Positions 1 to 4,486 of a DNA stretch of 5,259 bases are shown in pieces. The stretch's first letter is position 1, and each line of letters begins with the position of its first letter. The DNA comes from Candidatus Izemoplasma sp. (GTDB taxonomy: Bacteria > Bacillota_I > Bacilli_A > Izemoplasmatales > Izemoplasmataceae), in assembly GCA_007123975.1 (NCBI GenBank), contig SLFZ01000126.1:1-5259 (forward strand). The letters are read 5' to 3'. Under the pieces are notes generated by a model. It was not told where the DNA came from and did no database searches. It saw nothing but the letters and a program-made list of their open reading frames with translations. The position numbers and the translations under genes are program-made.

Positions 1-50
1 GGTTTTGCTTCGGGTTTTGCTTCGGGTTTTGCTTCGGGTTTTGCTTCGGG
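1..50 (-). repeat. 12-bp tandem repeat inside rpsB encoding the tetrapeptide PEAK
   Basis: The plus-strand unit ggttttgcttcg is repeated four times exactly from base 1 to 48, continues for two more bases and then degenerates. Read on the minus strand in the S2 frame, each unit is Pro-Glu-Ala-Lys. The array reaches the window edge, so the copy number is a minimum. Bases 51-235 hold diverged relatives of the same unit (KPAPK, KPEPK, KAKPE), which suggests growth by unit duplication. Confidence 0.95.
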
Positions 51-953
51 TTTTGGAGCCGGCTTGGCTTTCGGTTTCGCTTCAGCCTTCGGTTCGGGTT
101 TTGCTTTGGGCTTCGGCTCGGCTTTGGGTTCAGGCTTTACGTCAGGCTTGGCTGCAGGTTTAGGTGCTGGTTTTGCTTCGGGCTTCGGCGCCGGTTTTTG
201 CTCGGTGCGACGCGGTTTGGCTTCCGGTTTCGGAGCCTCGGATTTTTCTTCTTCATCCGCGCCTTCCGATACGCCGCCTGCTCCTTCAATCATGGCGTTG
301 GCCATGGTGGTGACGATGATGCGAATTGAACGGATGGCGTCGTCGTTGGCTGGAATAATGTGATCGATGAGGTCGGGATCGCAGTTGGTATCGACCATGC
401 CGAACACAGGAATTTTAAGTTTGCGTGCTTCTAGCACCGCGTTAATCTCTTTGCGTGGGTCGACGACAAAGAGTGCTTCAGGAAGCGTGCGCATGTCTTG
501 GATGCCACCGAGGAAAGTCTCAAGGCGTGCAAGTTCTTTGCGCAGCATAATCACTTCTTTTTTCGGCAGGCGTTCAAAGGTCCCATCTTTTTCCATCGTC
601 TTGATTTGGTGAAGACGACGGATGCTTTTGCGGATTGTTTTAAAGTTCGTCAATGTGCCGCCGAGCCAACGCTTTGACACGTAGAATTGCTCGGAGCGTT
701 TCGCCTGTTCGATGATGGAGTCTTGGGCTTGTTTCTTGGTTCCGACAAACAAGACTTTCCCGCCGTTTTTCGCGATTTCGAGCATGCGGTTGTACGCATC
801 CTCGATAAACGTGACGGTTTGTTGCAGGTCGATGATGTGGATGCCGTTACGAGACGTGTAGATGTACTTTGCCATCTTCGGGTCCCAACGGCGAGTCTGG
901 TGACCGAAATGCACACCCGACTCAAGCAGTTGCTTCATGGTAATGATTGCCAT
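1..953 (-). CDS. rpsB: 30S ribosomal protein S2 with long KPAE-rich C-terminal tail (partial, 3' end outside window)
   Basis: Ribosomal protein S2 is a small-subunit component needed for S1 binding and translation initiation. The first 224 residues are a full-length S2 core. Diagnostic stretches are GVHFGHQTRRWDPKM (13-27), RNGIHIIDLQ (35-44), YVSKRWLGGTLTN (91-103), VVDPRKE (163-169) and DTNCDPDLIDHIIPANDDA (188-206). The start at 953 is set by AGGAGG ten bases upstream and by the MAIITMKQLLESG beginning. After about residue 225 comes an acidic linker (SEGADEEEKSE), then at least 75 residues made of Lys, Pro, Ala and Glu, with single Val, Asp, Gln and Thr and an RR pair. The reading frame is still open at base 1 after 317 codons, whereas the usual S2 ends near 230-260 residues. 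The tail is probably disordered and basic; its role is unknown. tsf commonly follows rpsB and would lie beyond the left edge. Identity is certain; the true C-terminus is not visible. Confidence 0.97.
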   Translation of the reverse strand, partial: MAIITMKQLLESGVHFGHQTRRWDPKMAKYIYTSRNGIHIIDLQQTVTFIEDAYNRMLEIAKNGGKVLFVGTKKQAQDSIIEQAKRSEQFYVSKRWLGGTLTNFKTIRKSIRRLHQIKTMEKDGTFERLPKKEVIMLRKELARLETFLGGIQDMRTLPEALFVVDPRKEINAVLEARKLKIPVFGMVDTNCDPDLIDHIIPANDDAIRSIRIIVTTMANAMIEGAGGVSEGADEEEKSEAPKPEAKPRRTEQKPAPKPEAKPAPKPAAKPDVKPEPKAEPKPKAKPEPKAEAKPKAKPAPKPEAKPEAKPEAKPEAK

Positions 954-963
954 AATGGATGTT

Positions 964-969
964 CCTCCT
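964..969 (-). promoter_or_regulatory. rpsB ribosome binding site
   Basis: On the minus strand this reads AGGAGG, a perfect anti-Shine-Dalgarno match, with ten bases between it and the rpsB ATG. It fixes the start codon at 953. Confidence 0.9.
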
Positions 970-992
970 ATGTTTTCGATTTTTTTACCCTC

Positions 993-1059
993 CGCAAGCC
1001 TCGACGCGCCGTCCCACCCTCACCTTTTTAAGGGGGCTCGAAACGGTGCTCCGCTTGCG
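993..1059 (-). promoter_or_regulatory. candidate structured leader RNA of rpsB
   Basis: The untranslated rpsB leader contains a nested set of complementary segments. A 7-bp closing stem CGCAAGC/GCUUGCG pairs 1053-1059 with 993-999. Inside it, CCGU (1043-1046) can pair with ACGG (1009-1012). Inside that, CCC (1034-1036) pairs with GGG (1017-1019), and CCUU (1030-1033) pairs with AAGG (1023-1026) around a three-base A loop, with UGA (1020-1022) bulged. Leaders of ribosomal protein operons are often bound by their own product, and autogenous control by S2 is known in E. coli. That this leader binds S2 is my inference; I have not matched it to a named RNA family. Confidence 0.5.
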
Positions 1060-1081
1060 TGCGTATTTTACGGCAGTAAGT

Positions 1082-1110
1082 AGTATAACAAAAAAACACT
1101 CGCAGCGCAA
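1082..1110 (-). promoter_or_regulatory. rpsB promoter, overlapping the upstream terminator
   Basis: On the minus strand the -10 is TATACT (1082-1087), preceded by TGT, which makes an extended -10 (TGn). A weak -35, TTGCGC (1105-1110), lies exactly 17 bases upstream. The -35 falls within the stem of the hairpin that terminates the preceding operon. Transcription would begin near 1075, giving a leader of roughly 120 bases. Confidence 0.65.
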
Positions 1111-1119
1111 GTGTTTTTG
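1088..1119 (-). terminator. intrinsic terminator of the B12-uptake operon
   Basis: The minus-strand transcript contains ACACTTGC (1107-1114) pairing with GCGAGTGT (1096-1103), an 8-bp stem with one G-U pair and a three-base loop. Flanking A and T runs extend the stem and give a U-tract at 1089-1095. It begins eight bases after the TGA of the S-component gene. A-tract/T-tract symmetry means it could also act on plus-strand transcripts. Confidence 0.85.
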
Positions 1120-1126
1120 TTTATTC

Positions 1127-1660
1127 TCAAGTGCGTTCGACACCATACCCGTTTTCGCTTTCTAAGCTCACGAGTTCATTTGATAACGTGTCATAAAGCG
1201 TTCGGTATATCCACAAGATGGTCAGGAAGTTACTGACGGCCATGATAATCTGAAATGGAATATCTAACAAGAGGTAATTCCAAAACGAACCTACGCCCAT
1301 CTCAAACATCCGGAAAGGGATAAAGACCCACCCGTAATAAAACCCGAAAAAGAGCCCGAAAAACGCCAATTTTGTCTCGCTTTTCGTCTTTCTCAGTAGC
1401 GTATGATACACCACGGGAATCGTCAACCAGGCGATAAACATCGGCGGGGTGTAGACGGGGTGAAAGCTGCTCATGAACATGTTGTCGAGCAACACGTAGA
1501 CAACGATGATGGCCACGATCTCACGAAACCGGAACAAACTCGCATACACCACAATCAACAAGGTCGTAAACTGCACATTGGGAATAATCATCAGCGCTTG
1601 CTCTTGCACAAAGAGCACCGTCGTGCACATGGCAATCAGTATAAGCCGTTTGACGTTCAT
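1127..1660 (-). CDS. ECF transporter S component, probably corrinoid-specific
   Basis: A 177-residue integral membrane protein with about six hydrophobic segments (roughly 5-25, 30-43, 47-66, 71-89, 97-118 and 130-155). Size and topology fit the substrate-binding S subunit of energy-coupling factor vitamin transporters. The stretch QALMIIPNVQFTTLLIVVYASLF (residues 21-43) resembles bacterial S components by memory. The ATG overlaps the stop of the preceding DUF4430 gene by four bases (ATGA), implying translational coupling, and the gene is last in the operon before a strong terminator. S components borrow a shared EcfA/EcfA'/EcfT module; none is encoded here, as is usual for group II systems. 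Cobalamin specificity is inferred from the riboswitch and from the transcobalamin-like partner. Alternatives are a precursor such as alpha-ribazole or another corrinoid. I do not assign it to CbrT, CblT or BtuM. Confidence 0.8.
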   Translation of the reverse strand: MNVKRLILIAMCTTVLFVQEQALMIIPNVQFTTLLIVVYASLFRFREIVAIIVVYVLLDNMFMSSFHPVYTPPMFIAWLTIPVVYHTLLRKTKSETKLAFFGLFFGFYYGWVFIPFRMFEMGVGSFWNYLLLDIPFQIIMAVSNFLTILWIYRTLYDTLSNELVSLESENGYGVERT

Positions 1661-2103
1661 GGACTACCACCGCCCACGGTGGTCACAGTGAAGACAATAA
1701 TCATGCCATCACGAAGCGACAACCCATCAATTCCCGACATTGCCGTTTCGACGTCATAATCGATGATTTCACCGTTTTCTCGCACAGGATAATGGAGCGT
1801 GATGTACAGAAAATCACTCACGAAATCGGTGACGACATCGTCAATGCCAAGCAGGGCACGTCCGCCTACGGACGCAAACGTCTTCAGTGTCAGTTCGTAA
1901 CGCTGATTCAGTACTTCAAACATGGTGTCGCCTTCGTGAAAAGGAAGGGTGTCATCGATGACGGTCTGCCCCGATGCGTCAACGACACGCACGCCAATGT
2001 GCCCCTCGACGTCGCTTTCGCCATACGGCGAAAAACCGACAATCAACGCGTACGCGCCCACCATCGTCAACAAAACAACAACACTCAAAACCATCTTCTT
2101 CAT
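1657..2103 (-). CDS. small membrane-anchored or secreted DUF4430 (transcobalamin beta-like) protein
   Basis: A 148-residue protein with an N-terminal hydrophobic segment (about 4-24) after MKK and no cysteine lipobox, so it is either secreted or held by an uncleaved anchor. The remainder is one DUF4430-type beta domain, related to the C-terminal domain of animal transcobalamin and intrinsic factor. It shows the LPFHEGDTMFEVLNQRYEL strand-helix unit (53-71), LLGIDDV (84-90), FLYITLHY (98-105) and the closing LSLRDGMIIVFTV (128-140). It ends in a Gly-rich GGGSP tail. The start at 2103 is supported by AAGGAGG seven bases upstream (2111-2117). It lies 41 bases after the lipoprotein gene and overlaps the S-component gene by four bases. 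I infer that it helps pass corrinoid between the lipoprotein and the S component; direct evidence for ligand binding is lacking. Confidence 0.75.
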   Translation of the reverse strand: MKKMVLSVVVLLTMVGAYALIVGFSPYGESDVEGHIGVRVVDASGQTVIDDTLPFHEGDTMFEVLNQRYELTLKTFASVGGRALLGIDDVVTDFVSDFLYITLHYPVRENGEIIDYDVETAMSGIDGLSLRDGMIIVFTVTTVGGGSP

Positions 2104-2110
2104 CGGACAC

Positions 2111-2117
2111 CCTCCTT
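2111..2117 (-). promoter_or_regulatory. ribosome binding site of the small DUF4430 gene
   Basis: Minus-strand AAGGAGG lies seven bases before the ATG at 2103, in the 41-base gap after the lipoprotein stop. No promoter or terminator is visible in this gap, so the three genes are probably one transcript. Confidence 0.85.
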
Positions 2118-2144
2118 TCTCATGGTGTTAATACTTTATAAACC

Positions 2145-3554
2145 TTAATCTTCTATCAAGAACGAAAATGGATGATCCGCTTCGGAAATCACCATTGCCA
2201 TGGCCAAGAAGGCCTGGGGTGTGGTGAAGAATGTGTCCACGTTGTCGTCGCCAATCTTCCAGTAAAACAAGCCTGTTTCACGGGCGTGAGCCAACAAACG
2301 TACCGCCAAACTAAACCCGTCTTCGTCCTCAACCAGTTCACCAAATGATGCGCGGTTTCCAAGCACGCTTTCGGTCGCAATCATCGCCAGCGCAAACGAG
2401 GCGCCGTTGTTTCCATAAGGGTGCGTGTAAAGAATGTCGAGGAGCGTTTCCATGCTGGCATCACGCATCGCTTCATCGTCGTATAACGATGCCGCAAGCG
2501 CAATCAACGCCAAGGTGTCTATGTCTTGGTTTGCCAAATCCAAACCGGTTAAAAACGGATGAAGTTCGTCGGTGTAAAATTGCTCCCCTAACGCCATCGC
2601 AAAGAGCGAGGCCGAGTACGCGTGCGTCACGCTCACTTTAGACCCGAGGTCAGCAACCCAATCATCGACATCTTCACCAAATACTCGCCCGGCAATAATC
2701 GCATTGAAAAGTTCGGTTGCTGTGGGTTCTTCATCCAACTCAATCGACGGTGCGGTGATGAAGCTCAGCGCGTCGATGTGGTAAAGCCCTGCGATGACAA
2801 ACGGGTTAAGTTTGTCGACCTTATCTTGCGCGTAATCGCCAATGTACCAGCCGGTTAAACTATACATCATAGCCACGTAGTGGTTCGCGTAGGCCTCGTC
2901 GTCCCACCATTCAAGGCGGAAGGTAAAGGCATCGCCATCGTCAAACGCAGTCATTTCGATTCCTTCCATCGCATATTCACCGTTATGGTAGATCGCGATA
3001 AAGCTGCCTTCGGGTGGATCGATAAACCCAATGCCCTCAAGCATGATGCCCCAATCGCTTTCTGAGGTTTCCACTTCAAGCACGCTTGAAATGACCTCGA
3101 GAAGCGTTGGTGATTCGCTTGCGTCAAAGGTTGCATAGACCGTGCTTTCACGCAAACCATTTTGCAGGGTAATTTTCAGATTGTCGAGGATGACTTCGAT
3201 CATGAAGCTAAAGACATCGCCATCTTGATAGCCGATTGTGCCAACGCCTTCGGATGCAAACGCATCGTTTTTGTAAAAGGCGATATAGCTATTTTCACCG
3301 GCTTCAAGGTGTCCAATTCCAATAAGGTAAGGCCCAAAATCGGTCGTCTCGACCTCCACGTCAAGGTGTTCTTCCAATAGTTCAAGCAAACTCTTTTCAT
3401 CCGCTTCGATAAATCCAATGTCGATGGTTGTTTGCGTGTCGCCTTCACCGACGCGGACTTCGATGAAACCATCATAGGGTGTTTCTTCTGCGTCGCATGC
3501 AGCGAGCGCGAACGTTGCCAGTGCCAAAAGCACCACAGAGAACAGTTTTTTCAT
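2145..3554 (-). CDS. transcobalamin-like lipoprotein: two DUF4430 domains plus alpha-toroid domain
   Basis: A 469-residue surface lipoprotein. Residues 1-20 are a signal peptide ending in the lipobox LAAC, with Cys20 as the lipidated residue. Residues about 29-120 and 124-216 are two copies of a DUF4430-like beta domain. Both show a LLELLEE or LLEVISS helix, then GIGHLEAGENSYIAFYKN or GIGFIDPPEGSFIAIYHN, then a GYQDGDVFSF or AFDDGDAFTF strand. Residues about 218-469 are helical and carry repeats typical of alpha/alpha toroids of the transcobalamin/terpene-cyclase type: DIDTLALIALA (344-354), NNGASFALAMIAT (382-394) and TTPQAFLAMAM (444-454). Animal intrinsic factor and transcobalamin hold B12 between such an alpha domain and a beta domain, in the order alpha-beta; here the order is beta-beta-alpha. 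With the riboswitch and S component, the likely job is extracellular capture of cobalamin or a corrinoid. The start is supported by AGGGAG at 3565-3570. The protein is strongly acidic. Confidence 0.8.
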   Translation of the reverse strand: MKKLFSVVLLALATFALAACDAEETPYDGFIEVRVGEGDTQTTIDIGFIEADEKSLLELLEEHLDVEVETTDFGPYLIGIGHLEAGENSYIAFYKNDAFASEGVGTIGYQDGDVFSFMIEVILDNLKITLQNGLRESTVYATFDASESPTLLEVISSVLEVETSESDWGIMLEGIGFIDPPEGSFIAIYHNGEYAMEGIEMTAFDDGDAFTFRLEWWDDEAYANHYVAMMYSLTGWYIGDYAQDKVDKLNPFVIAGLYHIDALSFITAPSIELDEEPTATELFNAIIAGRVFGEDVDDWVADLGSKVSVTHAYSASLFAMALGEQFYTDELHPFLTGLDLANQDIDTLALIALAASLYDDEAMRDASMETLLDILYTHPYGNNGASFALAMIATESVLGNRASFGELVEDEDGFSLAVRLLAHARETGLFYWKIGDDNVDTFFTTPQAFLAMAMVISEADHPFSFLIED

Positions 3555-3564
3555 TGTGTGTAAC

Positions 3565-3570
3565 TCCCTT
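3565..3570 (-). promoter_or_regulatory. ribosome binding site of the lipoprotein gene
   Basis: Minus-strand AGGGAG lies ten bases before the ATG at 3554. It is downstream of the riboswitch terminator and not part of that hairpin, which argues for transcriptional rather than translational control. Confidence 0.75.
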
Positions 3571-3589
3571 CAAAGTGTGTGTAAAATGA

Positions 3590-3613
3590 AAAAAACCATC
3601 CTCCCGGACGGTG
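3590..3613 (-). terminator. riboswitch-controlled intrinsic terminator
   Basis: The minus-strand RNA ACCGUCC (3607-3613) pairs with GGAUGGU (3596-3602), seven pairs with one G-U, around a four-base loop. A run of six U follows immediately (3590-3595). It lies between the cobalamin aptamer and the lipoprotein start, the expected place for an attenuator that forms when B12 is bound. I could not settle which segment acts as antiterminator. Confidence 0.85.
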
Positions 3614-3666
3614 CGTACGTTTCGCATCAACGAAAAAAATCTCCGTTTCGTGAAAAACGTCACCAC

Positions 3667-3845
3667 TCATACCCAGGAGCGTCATGCGTGTATGAACTTG
3701 GCAGGTCTACCGGCTCGACTTCATCCTACTGTGCACCTTCCCGCTTTCGCAGTGGTATCGCAGTTCGTCCGTCATACGGTTGCTGGGACAGCTCGGGCCT
3801 TTCACCCGATTCCCTCTTCGGCCTTGCGGCCACCAAATCCTACAT
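3667..3845 (-). ncRNA. cobalamin (B12) riboswitch aptamer
   Basis: The minus strand carries the conserved landmarks of the cobalamin riboswitch in order: GAGGGAAUCGGGUGAAAGGC, the CCCAGCAACCGU segment, CCACUGCGAAAGCGGGAAGG, then GAUGAAGUCGAGCC running into the B12 box that ends GGUAGACCUGCC (B12 box at 3700-3716). GUAGG near the 5' end (3839-3843) can pair with CCUGC (3701-3705), closing the core. A downstream 6-bp stem UCAUAC/GUAUGA (3690-3695 with 3667-3672) matches the accessory hairpin that makes a kissing contact in this family. Binding of a cobalamin would favour the terminator at 3590-3613 and switch off the operon. Adenosyl- versus hydroxo/methyl-cobalamin selectivity cannot be told from reading alone. 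Confidence 0.93.
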
Positions 3846-3849
3846 CTCA

Positions 3850-3878
3850 AGTGTACCCGCTACAGAAGCGCAAGTCAA
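3850..3878 (-). promoter_or_regulatory. promoter of the B12-uptake operon
   Basis: On the minus strand the -35 is TTGACT (3873-3878) and the -10 is TACACT (3850-3855), with an exact 17-base spacer. Transcription would start near 3843-3845, directly at the 5' edge of the riboswitch, so almost no RNA precedes the aptamer. Confidence 0.75.
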
Positions 3879-3892
3879 GGTGAAAAAGGCGC

Positions 3893-3922
3893 TTTATCGG
3901 TTTTCCACATCTGTGCTATAAT
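3893..3922 (+). promoter_or_regulatory. promoter of the dUTPase gene
   Basis: A perfect TATAAT (3917-3922) is preceded by TGC, an extended -10. The -35 is weak (TTTATC at 3893-3898, or TTATCG one base on), as is common with extended -10 promoters. Transcription would start near 3929, leaving a leader of about 20 bases. The promoter is back to back with the riboswitch promoter, with fewer than 20 bases between the two -35 regions. Confidence 0.75.
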
Positions 3923-3947
3923 GAGTAAGACCGAAAGGAGTGATCCG

Positions 3948-4388
3948 ATGCGCGGATTTGAAATAGCAAAAGGGTACGAACACCTAAATCTCTCACGACC
4001 AAAACGTGGCTCTCGGCATAGCGCTGGATACGACATAGCCCTCTGCGAGGACATCCACATTGAACCGGGTGCGGTCGTACTCGGGCCGACCGGCCTCAAA
4101 GCCTACATGCAAGATGATGAGGTGCTTAAAGTCTATCCTCGTAGTTCGCTACCGAGAAAACACGGATTGACCATCCCCAACAACGTCGGCATTATCGACG
4201 CCGATTACTACGGAAACCCCGACAACGACGGCGCCATTTACGTCCAACTCCATAACTTCACAGACCAACCCGTGTCGTTGCCCAAGGGCACCCGCATCGC
4301 GCAAGGCATCTTCGTGAAGTACATGAAAGCCGACGACGACGAGGTGCTCAACGACAAGCGAAACGGCGGATTTGGAAGCACCGGTTAA
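3948..4388 (+). CDS. dut: dUTP diphosphatase (trimeric dUTPase family)
   Basis: Hydrolyses dUTP to dUMP and pyrophosphate in the cytoplasm, keeping uracil out of DNA and supplying dUMP for dTMP synthesis. The 146-residue protein has all five family motifs in order: SAGYDIAL (25-32), PRSSL (64-68), NNVGIIDADYYGNPDNDG (78-95, catalytic Asp likely D84), GTRIAQGIF (114-122) and the C-terminal P-loop-like RNGGFGSTG (138-146). The DADYYGNPDNDG form replaces the DxxYRGE of many bacterial enzymes and is a variant I associate with Bacillota and their phages. The start at 3948 has GGAG at 3936-3939 (AAAGGAG) nine to ten bases upstream. The frame stays open further upstream, but the nearest in-frame ATG (3921) lies inside the -10 box and the rest is riboswitch DNA. 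It is a single-gene unit with its own promoter and terminator. Confidence 0.95.
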   Translation: MRGFEIAKGYEHLNLSRPKRGSRHSAGYDIALCEDIHIEPGAVVLGPTGLKAYMQDDEVLKVYPRSSLPRKHGLTIPNNVGIIDADYYGNPDNDGAIYVQLHNFTDQPVSLPKGTRIAQGIFVKYMKADDDEVLNDKRNGGFGSTG

Positions 4389-4389
4389 A

Positions 4390-4415
4390 ACGCGGCATCA
4401 CGCCGTGTTTTTTTT
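4390..4415 (+). terminator. intrinsic terminator after dut
   Basis: ACGCGGC (4390-4396) pairs with GCCGTGT (4402-4408), a 7-bp stem with one G-T pair and a five-base loop, followed by a T run to 4415. It begins one base after the dut stop codon. Confidence 0.92.
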
Positions 4416-4425
4416 AGGGCATTTT

Positions 4426-4456
4426 TAGCCAAAGTGTGTACTATGTACGCTATACT
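4426..4456 (+). promoter_or_regulatory. probable promoter of the amino-acid permease gene
   Basis: TATACT (4451-4456) is a good -10. The best -35 I see is TAGCCA (4426-4431) with a long 19-base spacer, so this end is uncertain. An 11-base symmetric element, GTACTATGTAC (4438-4448), sits just upstream of the -10 where a regulator could bind; it may be chance. The preceding terminator implies that the permease needs its own promoter. Confidence 0.5.
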
Positions 4457-4486
4457 GTATTTGTGTGAAATGAAAGGATGATGTGT

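Noticed and set aside
1..60. Short regular repeats that could suggest a CRISPR array or a satellite
   Set aside because: The 12-bp units have no spacers, keep the S2 reading frame and encode PEAK, so they are part of the rpsB coding sequence.
64..363. Open plus-strand frame rich in Gly, Phe, Ala and Ser opposite the rpsB tail
   Set aside because: It is the complement of the low-complexity S2 tail, has no ribosome site and its composition simply mirrors the repeat.
1127..3554. Mobile element or phage origin for the B12 operon
   Set aside because: No transposase, integrase, terminal repeats or tRNA site is visible, and the operon has intact native-looking regulatory signals.
3556..3921. Plus-strand open frames across the riboswitch region, including a 5' extension of dut
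   Set aside because: They run through the cobalamin aptamer, its terminator and two promoters, lack ribosome sites and have no protein-like composition. The dUTPase motifs begin only after 3948.
3572..4440. CAAAGTGTGT occurring at about 3572 and again at about 4430 as a shared regulatory motif
   Set aside because: The two copies lie in different contexts (after a riboswitch terminator and before a permease promoter) and relative to oppositely oriented genes; a chance match is likely.
4438..4448. Symmetric GTACTATGTAC just upstream of the permease -10 as an operator
   Set aside because: It is short, single and of low complexity, with no regulator gene nearby; noted only within the promoter entry.
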